Shown here: positions 18,136 to 25,581 of the stretch, one piece after another
How the letters are laid out: every line of letters begins with the position of its first letter
Position numbering within the stretch: position 1 is the stretch's first letter
From: [Clostridium] symbiosum
GTDB taxonomy: Bacteria > Bacillota > Clostridia > Lachnospirales > Lachnospiraceae
Assembly (NCBI GenBank): GCA_036419695.1
Contig: CP143946.1
Location: forward strand, 5,078,001-5,142,000
Reading direction: 5' to 3'
Length of the DNA: 64,000 bases
Made by a program: the position numbers and the translations under genes
The notes under the pieces: model-generated
What the model saw: the letters and a program-made list of their open reading frames with translations, nothing else
Databases searched by the model: none
Told to the model about the DNA's origin: nothing

Positions 18136-18220
18136 TACTTTCCCCGCTTTCTCCTGTGCAATATTATCACTTTATAAACAAAGTGTAACACATAAAAAGA
18201 GCTCGCGTCAAGACAAGCGC

Positions 18221-18254
18221 CAAATCATTATGCGGCATGCCAAATCATTATGCG
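18221..18254 (+). promoter_or_regulatory. Tandem upstream activator sites for the sigma-54 regulator
   Basis: The 14-mer CAAATCATTATGCG occurs twice, at 18221-18234 and 18241-18254, exactly 20 bp apart (about two helical turns) and both preceded by GC. They lie about 170-200 bp upstream of the -24/-12 promoter and next to the regulator gene, the normal place for enhancer-binding-protein sites. Assignment as the regulator's binding sites is inference. Confidence 0.7.
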
Positions 18255-18419
18255 TTTTTTACTAAAAAGACTGCCGCCCTGTGCCATTCCAATTAATTTG
18301 TAAAGTCCTCCGATGATTTTTGTTTATTTTTTAAATTCTCTCAAAATACTATTAAATACAGCAAAAATTGTGTAATACTATAATATATTTTTAACTACAT
18401 TTGCAGAATCCCAAAAAGT

Positions 18420-18435
18420 TGGCACGGGTTTTGCT
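18420..18435 (+). promoter_or_regulatory. Sigma-54 (-24/-12) promoter of the BCCT operon
   Basis: TGGCACGGGTTTTGCT agrees with the consensus TGGCAC-N5-TTGCT; the invariant GG (18421-18422) and GC (18433-18434) are correctly spaced. Transcription should start near 18446, about 22 bases before the leader-peptide ATG. Confidence 0.88.
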
Positions 18436-18467
18436 TTATATAAAGTCAGAAAAACGGAAAGGAGAGT

Positions 18468-18515
18468 ATGGAGACGCATAAAACGTACTACCATACAAAC
18501 AAAAAACATGAGTGA
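18468..18515 (+). CDS. Putative leader peptide overlapping the BCCT start
   Basis: A 15-codon frame, METHKTYYHTNKKHE, with a strong ribosome site (GGAAAGGAG, five bases upstream). Its stop codon TGA at 18513-18515 lies inside the first codons of the BCCT gene, whose own ATG at 18508 has no recognisable ribosome site. This arrangement suggests that ribosomes load at the leader and restart on the transporter gene. Three His and two Tyr in 15 residues could make it responsive to aminoacyl-tRNA supply. It may also be only a coupling device. No homology can be claimed for so short a peptide. Confidence 0.5.
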   Translation: METHKTYYHTNKKHE

Positions 18516-20130
18516 AAATAATTCCAATTCAAAACCGATCCGCTGGAGCGTGTTTATTCCCTGCTTCCTGGTTGTCGGCGGAGCCGCCATCCTCGGCGTT
18601 GTAAACAATGCCTGGCTGACGGACGTCACCAAAGCAATCTTTACATGGTCCCTTGGAAACTTCGGCTGGCTCTATCAGATCGTCGCAATGGTGACACTGG
18701 TCCTGGTATCCCTCCTCTGCTTCTCAAAAATCGGTAATATCCGTCTCGGCGGCCCTCAGGCAAAATCGAAATATTCTTTCGGTTCCTGGTTCGCCATGAC
18801 ACTGACAGGCGGCATCGCGACCGGACTGATTACTTACGGCGTTAACGAGGTTCTGATTTATTTTGGAAACGTATACGGAGAGCTGAACGGTTACGGCGTC
18901 CAGCCGTACACCAACGAAGCCGCATACTTCTCACTTGGACGCTGCTTCTACAACTGGACGGTAATTCCATATGCCATGTATGCCCTCTCCGGCGTTATCA
19001 TCGCTTACATGTATTTTAACCGTAAACAGGAATTATCCGTTTCCGCATCTCTGACACCGCTGTTTGGCCAGAAGATTACAAAAGGATTCTGGAAAGCGCT
19101 GGTGGACGTTTTATCCGTTCTGGCAATCGCACTCGGTCTGGCTTCCTCACTTGGCGCCGGCCTCGCTTTAATCGGAACGGGACTTTCCGCAGCTTACGGC
19201 ATCGCTCAGGGCCCGATCGTATGGTTTATCCTGACTGCAATTATCACCGTAACATTTACTGCCGCATCGGTTGCCGGTATCGACAAAGGTATCAAATGGC
19301 TGGCCGGTTTAACATCCAAAATTTTCTACGTGCTTTTAATCCTTCTTTTCATTATAGGACCGACCGTTTACATCCTCAATATGGCTAACGTTGGTCTGGG
19401 CTACTGGCTGGATCGTTTCTGGACCTGGGGCTTTGACCCATCCACAGTCGGCGGCGACGCACTTGTAACCTGGTGGACCATGTATGACTGGGCTATCTGG
19501 ATTGCTTACGCTCCTCTGATGGGTATCTTCTTCGCTATCATCGCCTACGGAAGAACCATCCGGCAGTTCCTGATTATCAACTGGATTCTGCCTGCATCCT
19601 TTGGTTTCGTATGGTTCTCCGTATGGGGAAGCACAGCCCTCAACTGGCAGATCAGCGGCAAAGCAGATATTATCGCAGCCATCAATGAAGGCGGAGCCGT
19701 ATCCGGTATCTGGGAGTTCTTAAAACATGTACCGTTAGGCGCTATCCTGATTCCGGTTATCATTGTTACGCTGATTGCGGCCTTCTCCACAACAGCCGAC
19801 ACCATGTCCACCACAATCGCAGCGCTCTGTACCGAAGGCGCACGCCACGACGAAGAGCCTGCACTCTGGCAGAAAGTCGTATGGGGCGTTTCCATCGGTC
19901 TCATCGCCTGCATCATGGTTGCCTTTGGCGGCGGTTCACAGGGTGTGGACGGAGTTAAGTATCTGGCAGCCTGCGGTGGTTTCGTCGTGCTGGCCATCTT
20001 CATCCTTCAGTTAATTTCAAGTATTAAAGTGTTCTTCTTCGATCCGCAGACGAAAAAAGACATTGAAGCCTGCGCCGATTATACGGACGCCGAAGCAACC
20101 GAAGTAACGGCCGAAGAAGCAAAAGCCTGA
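18508..20130 (+). CDS. BCCT family transporter
   Basis: A 540-residue secondary transporter of the betaine/carnitine/choline family, with about twelve membrane segments beginning SVFIPCFLVVGGAAILGVVN. The family core TWWTMYDWAIWIAYAPLMGI followed by YGRTIRQF corresponds to the Trp-rich TM8 segment that lines the substrate site. The glycine-rich TM3 motif is divergent: GGIATGLITYGVNEV stands where BetP has GMGIG. The C-terminus is short and acidic, so an osmosensing tail as in BetP is unlikely. The ATG at 18508 appears coupled to the leader peptide. It precedes a HutH-like gene by 79 bp, so the cargo may be that protein's ligand. Confidence 0.92.
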   Translation: MSENNSNSKPIRWSVFIPCFLVVGGAAILGVVNNAWLTDVTKAIFTWSLGNFGWLYQIVAMVTLVLVSLLCFSKIGNIRLGGPQAKSKYSFGSWFAMTLTGGIATGLITYGVNEVLIYFGNVYGELNGYGVQPYTNEAAYFSLGRCFYNWTVIPYAMYALSGVIIAYMYFNRKQELSVSASLTPLFGQKITKGFWKALVDVLSVLAIALGLASSLGAGLALIGTGLSAAYGIAQGPIVWFILTAIITVTFTAASVAGIDKGIKWLAGLTSKIFYVLLILLFIIGPTVYILNMANVGLGYWLDRFWTWGFDPSTVGGDALVTWWTMYDWAIWIAYAPLMGIFFAIIAYGRTIRQFLIINWILPASFGFVWFSVWGSTALNWQISGKADIIAAINEGGAVSGIWEFLKHVPLGAILIPVIIVTLIAAFSTTADTMSTTIAALCTEGARHDEEPALWQKVVWGVSIGLIACIMVAFGGGSQGVDGVKYLAACGGFVVLAIFILQLISSIKVFFFDPQTKKDIEACADYTDAEATEVTAEEAKA

Positions 20131-20209
20131 AAACACGGCCGAACAGGCCAAACAGGATGAACAAAATATCTTATTATCATCAGAAACAAAATAAAAGGTG
20201 GAAAGCAAT

Positions 20210-21745
20210 ATGGATATCAGTATCAAAAATATAATTCTGGGGACCCCCATAACCCTGGAAGACTTTATCGCAGTCGTCAGATACGGCGCCAGGGTCGAAT
20301 TCTCCGACGAATACTGCCGCAGGGTTAAAAAGTCCCGCGAACTGGTGGAAAAATGGGTCGCCGAAGAAAAAGTCATGTACGGAGTCACCACCGGTTTCGG
20401 CGCCCTCTGCACCAAGGCGATCGGCAAAGATGAAACGGCAAAGCTTCAGGAAAACATCATTCTCTCCCACTCTGTTTCCGTAGGCGAGCCGCTGTCCGTC
20501 GAGAGAGTAAGGGGAACCATGCTTATGGTTCTCCAGAACCTGGGACAGGGATACTCGGGAGTGCGCCTTACTCTTCTGGAATACTACAGAGACTTTTTAA
20601 ACAAAGGCGTTACCCCATGGGCGCCCGGCAGCGGCAGCGTCGGCTATCTGGCCCCGGAGGCCCATATGGCCCTCGTGCTGCTCGGCAAAGGCAGGGCCTG
20701 GTATGAAGGGGAACTGCTTTCCGGCAGCGAAGCGCTCCGGAGAGCCGGTATGGAGCCTCTGGAACTCAGTTCCAAGGAGGGGCTTGCTCTGGTATCCGGA
20801 ACCACTTCTCCCACCGCAATGGCGGCGCTGGCTGTTTATGACCTTTTAAACGCCGCAAAATCCGCCGATATCGTCGGCTCCGCAACCCTGGAGGCCTGCA
20901 AGGGCGTTATGAATGCATTTGACGAGCGTGTCATGTCCATCCGTCCGCACAGCGAACAGGGAAAAACGGCGGAAAATGTAAGAAAAATTTTAAACGGCTC
21001 CGGCATTATTGAAAAATATAAGGGAAGCCGTGTCCAGGATGCTCTTTCCCTCCGCTGCATCCCGCAGCTCCACGGCGCCGCGAAAAAGACGCTTAAGGAT
21101 GCCAGGGAAGCGATTGAGATTGAAATGAACTCCTGCTGTGATAACCCCGTCATCTGGCCGGATGAGGGAAACCAGGACGTAATCTCCGCCTGCAACCCGG
21201 ATTCCTCCTATGTAGGCATGGAGATGGACAGCGCCTGCATTGCCGCCGTAGGCATGGCAAAGATGTCCGAGCGCAGAAACAACCGTCTGATTGACGAGAG
21301 CCTGTCGGGAAACCCATGGTTCTGCATCAAGACCCCTGGACTGAATTCGGGACTGATGATCCCTCAGTACACCCAGGCCGGTCTGTTAAACGAGATGCGC
21401 GGCCTTGCCACCCCGGCTACCATTGATAACACCCCCACCTGCGGCAACCAGGAGGACTATGTTGCAATGGGCTACAATGCCTGTAAAAAGGCGGGGGACA
21501 CGGCCGAAAAGCTGGAATACATCCTGGCCATCGAGCTGCTTTCCGCTTACCAGACACAGCAGTTTTTAGATACCGGCGTAAACCGTGCTCCTGCTACAGA
21601 CGCAGTCATGAAAGAGATCGGCGAACACATTCCTGTCATGGAACAGGATATGTTCCTCCATCCCTATATTGAGTATCTCAGGGAGTTAATCCACTCGGGA
21701 GAGCTGATCCGTATCGTGGAATCGGTTACCGGGAAACTGAATTAA
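20210..21745 (+). CDS. HAL/PAL-family ammonia-lyase-like protein lacking the MIO triad
   Basis: A 511-residue protein of the histidine/aromatic amino-acid ammonia-lyase fold. The ATG at 20210 has AAAGGTGG eight bases upstream. Family landmarks are MYGVTTGFGALC (with the catalytic loop Tyr), LQENIILSHSVSVGEP, SLRCIPQLHG, EMNSCCDNPVIWPD, MSERRNNRLID and GNQEDYVAMG. The MIO-forming segment, normally GSVGASGDLAPLAH, here reads GSVGYLAPEAH (residues 142-152): Ala-Ser-Gly is absent. The Asn of the usual LALINGT is Ser196 (LALVSGT). The DNA around 20633-20665 is clean, with no frameshift. Such a protein should not perform standard MIO-dependent deamination. It may bind a ligand or use other chemistry. 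Second gene of the sigma-54 operon. Confidence 0.85.
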   Translation: MDISIKNIILGTPITLEDFIAVVRYGARVEFSDEYCRRVKKSRELVEKWVAEEKVMYGVTTGFGALCTKAIGKDETAKLQENIILSHSVSVGEPLSVERVRGTMLMVLQNLGQGYSGVRLTLLEYYRDFLNKGVTPWAPGSGSVGYLAPEAHMALVLLGKGRAWYEGELLSGSEALRRAGMEPLELSSKEGLALVSGTTSPTAMAALAVYDLLNAAKSADIVGSATLEACKGVMNAFDERVMSIRPHSEQGKTAENVRKILNGSGIIEKYKGSRVQDALSLRCIPQLHGAAKKTLKDAREAIEIEMNSCCDNPVIWPDEGNQDVISACNPDSSYVGMEMDSACIAAVGMAKMSERRNNRLIDESLSGNPWFCIKTPGLNSGLMIPQYTQAGLLNEMRGLATPATIDNTPTCGNQEDYVAMGYNACKKAGDTAEKLEYILAIELLSAYQTQQFLDTGVNRAPATDAVMKEIGEHIPVMEQDMFLHPYIEYLRELIHSGELIRIVESVTGKLN

Positions 21746-21771
21746 GAATGATAAAAAAGGAGAAAAAGCAG

Positions 21772-22032
21772 ATGAAAAGCGCAGAAAAAAGACAGGTGGA
21801 AATGGATCTTACAAGAATCTTTCTCACACCTCCTAATACAAGAAAAGAAAAAATCACATTGTTAGCCATGCTGGTGGTCACCTTCGTCATTTTTTTCGGC
21901 CCCATCTGCTTCTCGGCCATACCGCCCGTGAAAGCGATATTCCTGGCCTGCATGCCTTCCGTCTCCATCTCATGGGGATGGATGGTGCTGCTGCGCTCTC
22001 TCTTCAGGAAAGATGAATTCGCGAGGAATTAA
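21772..22032 (+). CDS. Small membrane protein of the BCCT/HutH-like operon
   Basis: An 86-residue protein beginning MKSAEKRQVEMDLTRIFLTP, chosen because AAGGAG lies nine bases upstream of this ATG. Two hydrophobic segments (LLAMLVVTFVIFFGPICFSA and the stretch around AIFLACMPSVSISWGWMVLL) are flanked by charged ends. I recognise no family. It starts 26 bp after the HutH-like gene and before the operon terminator, so it is probably a third partner, perhaps an accessory subunit of the BCCT transporter. Confidence 0.75.
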   Translation: MKSAEKRQVEMDLTRIFLTPPNTRKEKITLLAMLVVTFVIFFGPICFSAIPPVKAIFLACMPSVSISWGWMVLLRSLFRKDEFARN

Positions 22033-22078
22033 GCGGTAACAGAGCGGTCCCAACGCACCGTACCTGATCCCCGGCAGC

Positions 22079-22135
22079 GCATCCTCACGGAACGTTTTTC
22101 AATTCATAGGACGTAATTTCCTATGAATTGAAAAA
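22079..22135. repeat. Intergenic palindromic repeat, copy 2 (ATAGGA-type)
   Basis: A perfect 17-bp inverted repeat (22095-22111 with 22119-22135, loop CGTAATT) preceded by GCATCCTCACGGAACG. It matches the copy at 11800-11854, including the loop. The arm bases next to the centre differ in a compensatory manner (TTGATTCAT in copy 1, TTCAATTCAT in copy 2, each with its own complement). It lies between the operon end and its terminator. Confidence 0.8.
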
Positions 22136-22137
22136 GG

Positions 22138-22182
22138 CCGGCGTCCATTGAGCTCTGAGCTCGGCGGACGCCGGTCTTTTTG
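22138..22182 (+). terminator. Terminator of the BCCT operon
   Basis: Stem CCGGCGTCC / GGACGCCGG (22138-22146 with 22166-22174) with an inner GAGCTC-containing helix, followed by TCTTTTTG. It stands right after the palindromic repeat. Confidence 0.85.
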
Positions 22183-22344
22183 TATCGTTCTTATCATTTG
22201 TATCGCCAGCTTTTTTGTCCAGTTCGTTTCTTACAGGAACAGGTGCAACACGAAATGCAACACGCAGGAGCATCATATACCGCCTCCAAAACTCCTCGTC
22301 CCGTATTCAACTGGTTTCTCCTCCCGAAATCCGGGCAGCAAAAA

Positions 22345-22415
22345 AGCGGGTGATGGGAATCGAACCCACGTATCTAGCTTGGAAGGCTAGTGTTCTACCA
22401 TTGAACTACACCCGC
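22345..22415 (-). tRNA. tRNA-Gly (TCC)
   Basis: Minus-strand cloverleaf with acceptor GCGGGTG/CACCCGC, D arm AGTTCAATGGTAGAAC, anticodon loop CTTCCAAG (TCC) and T arm GGGTTCGATTCCC. CCA is not encoded. Confidence 0.96.
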
Positions 22416-22434
22416 ATAATGTGTAAATATGAAA

Positions 22435-22475
22435 CAACGAAAAGTACGCTTCACGAACTTTTCATTGCCACTCAA
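22435..22475. repeat. 41-bp repeat, copy 1, between two tRNA genes
   Basis: CAACGAAAAGTACGCTTCAC and its continuation to ATTGCCACTCAA recur at 25403-25443 with two differences in 41. The central part is a hairpin (GAAAAGT / ACTTTTC-like arms). It fills most of the spacer between tRNA-Phe and tRNA-Gly. Confidence 0.7.
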
Positions 22476-22481
22476 TTAAAG

Positions 22482-22554
<73 letters not shown>

Positions 22555-22779
22555 CTCCTGAGAAATTGTTGATTCTCTCATTGCACTGGCGTTACCAGCA
22601 ACGTAAATAATTTTACTAAATTTTCACCGTCTTGTCAAGGAGTTTTTTTGTTGTTTCACGGGTTTGTTCCACGTTTTTTAGTCATGAACGTAAATTCTTT
22701 TTTCCAGCGCTCTTTTATTTCATTCGTACCGTTTTGTAAATCGGGAAACGGCGGCATAGCTTGCCGCCGGCTCCCGGTT

Positions 22780-23646
22780 TTAGTTTTCGGAAAGGATATT
22801 GGCCAGCGCCGCGAATTGCTCCAGCGTGAGGGCCTCTCCTCTGACTGCGGCGGGCACACCCAGTTTCACGATAGCTTCTGCAATGATTTCCTTGGGTATC
22901 TGTATTTCCGGTGAATTGTTTAAACCGTTTAAAAGAGTTTTCCGCCTCTGGTTAAACGAGGCGCGGATCAGTTTGAACATCAGCTCCCTGTCGGCCACGT
23001 CCACCGGCGGCGTCCTGTGGCGTGTAAGGCGTATTACGGCCGAGCCCACGTTAGGGCGCGGAATAAAGCAGTTAGGCGGCACATTGGCCACAATATACGG
23101 TTCCGCGTAGTACTGGACCGCCAGGGACAGGGCGCCGTAATCTTTCGTTCCCGGCCCGACCTGCATTCGGTCGGCCACCTCTTTCTGAACCATAACCGTG
23201 ATATTGTCGATGGGAACACCGCTTTCAAACAGTCCCATAATGATCGGCGTCGTAATATAGTAAGGAAGGTTAGCCACCACCTTAATCGGCTTTCCCCCGT
23301 TATATTCCTCTGCCAGTTTTTTTATGTCAACCTTCAGGATATCCTCATTGAGCACTGTAATATTTTCATAATCTTTCAGCGTTTCTTCCAGAATCGGTAT
23401 CAGATTGCTGTCTATCTCAACAGCGACAACCTTACCGGCGCTGTCGGCCAGATACTGGGTCATCGTCCCGATACCCGGTCCTATCTCCAGAACCATGTCG
23501 TCCTTCGTCACCCCGGCCGCATCTACAATTTTAGAGAGGACGTGAGTGTCGATGAGAAAGTTCTGGCCGAATTTTTTCTGGAAGGCAAAGCCGTACTTTT
23601 GTATAATCTCGATTGTGTTTTTGGGATTTCCCAAATCTATACGCAT
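22780..23646 (-). CDS. rsmA: 16S rRNA dimethyladenosine transferase
   Basis: A 288-residue RsmA/KsgA that dimethylates two adjacent adenosines near the 3' end of 16S rRNA. The ATG at 23644-23646 (MRIDLGNPKNTIEIIQKYGF) has AAAGGA upstream; an earlier in-frame start is unlikely. The signature KKFGQNFLID precedes the SAM site LEIGPGIGTMTQYLA, and the catalytic motif is NLPYYIT. The C-terminal helical domain NQRRKTLLNGL is present. It follows tatD directly, a common pairing in Firmicutes. Confidence 0.97.
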   Translation of the reverse strand: MRIDLGNPKNTIEIIQKYGFAFQKKFGQNFLIDTHVLSKIVDAAGVTKDDMVLEIGPGIGTMTQYLADSAGKVVAVEIDSNLIPILEETLKDYENITVLNEDILKVDIKKLAEEYNGGKPIKVVANLPYYITTPIIMGLFESGVPIDNITVMVQKEVADRMQVGPGTKDYGALSLAVQYYAEPYIVANVPPNCFIPRPNVGSAVIRLTRHRTPPVDVADRELMFKLIRASFNQRRKTLLNGLNNSPEIQIPKEIIAEAIVKLGVPAAVRGEALTLEQFAALANILSEN

Positions 23647-23647
23647 A

Positions 23648-24436
23648 TCAGTTCCTTTCTGATTTCCCCGGAGCCAGGTGGTAAAGCTGTTTGGCATTCA
23701 GGTTGGTTGCCCGGATTACTTCCTCCGTGCTTAAGCCCCTTATCTCTGCCATGGCATCCACCACGTACGGCAGATTTAGGGAAGAATTCCGCTTCCCTCT
23801 GTTTGGGACCGGCGCCAGATAAGGACAGTCTGTTTCAAGTACCAGCCTGTCAAGCGGCGCGTATTCCACCACCTCTTTTAACTTCTTTGCGTTGCTGAAG
23901 GTCAGAACTCCGCCTATCCCAAGATAGAATCCCAGGTTCAGGAATTCTCTGGCCATCTCTTTACCGTAGGAAAAACAGTGGATAACTCCTCCGATTTCCT
24001 CCGCTCTATGTTCCTTCAGAATATCAAGTGTATCTTTGGCCGCATCCCTGCTGTGAATGACAACAGGTCTATTGACCTCTCTCGCCAGCTCCAGCTGGCG
24101 GCCGAACCAGTACCTCTGGATCTCATGGGCAGGCTCGTCCCAATAATAGTCAAGCCCAATTTCTCCCACCGCCACTATCTGGGGATCCATCGCCGCTGTC
24201 TTAAGCCTGGCAAATTTTTCTTCATCCAGCTCCGCGCTGCTGCTGGGATGGACTCCCGCCGCCCCGTATACCTGGGGATAGCGTTTTGTCAGCTCCAGCG
24301 TGTGTTCGGTGCTGGCCATATCATTTCCTATATTTACAATTGCCTCAATTCCATGCTCGGTAAGGCCCTGCAGCAGTTCTTCCCTGTCTTCGTCAAATGC
24401 CTCATCATCGTAATGGGCATGTGTATCAAAAATCAT
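23648..24436 (-). CDS. tatD: TatD family metal-dependent hydrolase
   Basis: A 262-residue TIM-barrel nuclease/deoxyribonuclease of the TatD family. Metal and active-site motifs are in order: FDTHAHYDDE, GEIGLDYYWD, PVVIHSRDA, GVIHCFSYG and LETDCPYLAP. The stop codon lies one base before the rsmA start, so the two are cotranscribed. Length is standard. Confidence 0.95.
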   Translation of the reverse strand: MIFDTHAHYDDEAFDEDREELLQGLTEHGIEAIVNIGNDMASTEHTLELTKRYPQVYGAAGVHPSSSAELDEEKFARLKTAAMDPQIVAVGEIGLDYYWDEPAHEIQRYWFGRQLELAREVNRPVVIHSRDAAKDTLDILKEHRAEEIGGVIHCFSYGKEMAREFLNLGFYLGIGGVLTFSNAKKLKEVVEYAPLDRLVLETDCPYLAPVPNRGKRNSSLNLPYVVDAMAEIRGLSTEEVIRATNLNAKQLYHLAPGKSERN

Positions 24437-24554
24437 TTGTTTCCTCCGGTCTTCTTATCCGTTTTGGTATTTATCCGTTACTCACGCACCATTATAGCCA
24501 ATCTCCCGCGAAAAGACAATGACTATCGGGGTTTTACTTCCGTTTTTACGCCTT

Positions 24555-25376
24555 TTATCCACGTTTTTCCTCTGATTTACCAAGCAGATACCTTCTCTCC
24601 AGCTTGATCGCCGCATAGCCGGTCACTTTTTTCATATAAATGCCGTCATACAGTCCGCCAATTACGCCTGCAATGGGAACTCCCTGCAGGAATTTCATAT
24701 ACAGAAGTTCTCCGGAAAGTGCCCGGGAAGCGTCAAGAGCGGCCGCATCCACCCCTGCCGGAGCCTCCTCAGGCGGTGCGTCTCCGTGCGGCCTGCGGGC
24801 CATCCGGTACAGTTTCCGGTTCATCGCCGCATCCCGTTCCTTAAAATCTTCCCCGCTGTACAGGGACAGCGCCAGAAGTTCCAGAAGCAGTTCCTGTTCC
24901 TCCGGATTTCTGTAATCTACGCCGAAATGCAGTGCCTGTGTATACAGGCCTCTGAGCAGCGCAGCCAGAAAGAGCGGAATGTCAGGAAGACCGATTCCCA
25001 AAAGCCCCAGGACCGCCCCCTCTGCACAGGCTCCGGCCACCCCGGCCGCTGCCTGGCGGGCCGCCAGCTTTCTGCCCGCCGCCAGATTTTTCCTGACCGG
25101 ATAGAGCCTGCCTGCATACTCCCGCGTCTTGAACTCTGCCTCCAGCTTTTCCTTGGGAAATGTTTTCTCAATCACCCCGGTGCCATTTTCCAAAATCACG
25201 CAGAATGCTTTGTAAAATGCATCTTCCAGCTTTTCCCTCAGTCCGTCCGGCACCGCCTTATGCAGTTTTTTCTCCCAGAAAGGTTCCTTTCTGGTTCCAT
25301 ACTTTTTAAGGGTCTTATTTTCACGTTTCAGAAAGGAATCCCATTCCTTTTCCAGAGGTGTCTTTTTATCTGCCAT
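24555..25376 (-). CDS. EcsC family protein
   Basis: A 273-residue protein resembling the EcsC family. I use the second ATG (MADKKTPLEKEWDSFLK), since AAAGGAG is too close to the first. A charged N-terminal half is followed by the glycine- and alanine-rich stretch AVLGLLGIGLPDIPLFLAAL, a likely membrane segment, and near the C-terminus PIAGVIGGLYDGIYMKKVTG. EcsC proteins have no firm biochemical role. It lies between metG and tatD on the same strand, possibly in a housekeeping run. Confidence 0.8.
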   Translation of the reverse strand: MADKKTPLEKEWDSFLKRENKTLKKYGTRKEPFWEKKLHKAVPDGLREKLEDAFYKAFCVILENGTGVIEKTFPKEKLEAEFKTREYAGRLYPVRKNLAAGRKLAARQAAAGVAGACAEGAVLGLLGIGLPDIPLFLAALLRGLYTQALHFGVDYRNPEEQELLLELLALSLYSGEDFKERDAAMNRKLYRMARRPHGDAPPEEAPAGVDAAALDASRALSGELLYMKFLQGVPIAGVIGGLYDGIYMKKVTGYAAIKLERRYLLGKSEEKRG

Positions 25377-25402
25377 CCGTTCCATCTCCTTTCACCGCTC
25401 AA

Positions 25403-25443
25403 CAACGAAAAGCACGCTTCGCGAACTTTTCATTGCCACTCAA
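25403..25443. repeat. 41-bp repeat, copy 2
   Basis: Matches 22435-22475 at 39 of 41 positions; the two differences (T/C and A/G) fall within the central GCACGCTTCGCG part. It lies between metG and the EcsC-family gene. Confidence 0.7.
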
Positions 25444-25449
25444 CAAGAA

Positions 25450-25485
25450 TCCCCGCCGGGAACACTGCGTTTCCAGGCGGGGTTC
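25450..25485 (-). terminator. Hairpin downstream of metG
   Basis: GC-rich stem CCCCGCC / GGCGGGG, read on the minus strand after the metG stop, followed by ATTCTTGTTG. The weak T run makes it a poor but plausible terminator. Confidence 0.5.
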
Positions 25486-25581
25486 AACCCGAATTTCGTC
25501 TAATATGATTTCGACTTGTATGATTTCGTCTTATATAAAAGGCAGCCTATTCTGCCGGGCCGCATCGTAAATCTTACGGAT

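Noticed and set aside
20198..20209. GTG at 20198 as the start of the HutH-like gene
   Set aside because: It overlaps the AAAGGTGG ribosome site that serves the ATG at 20210.
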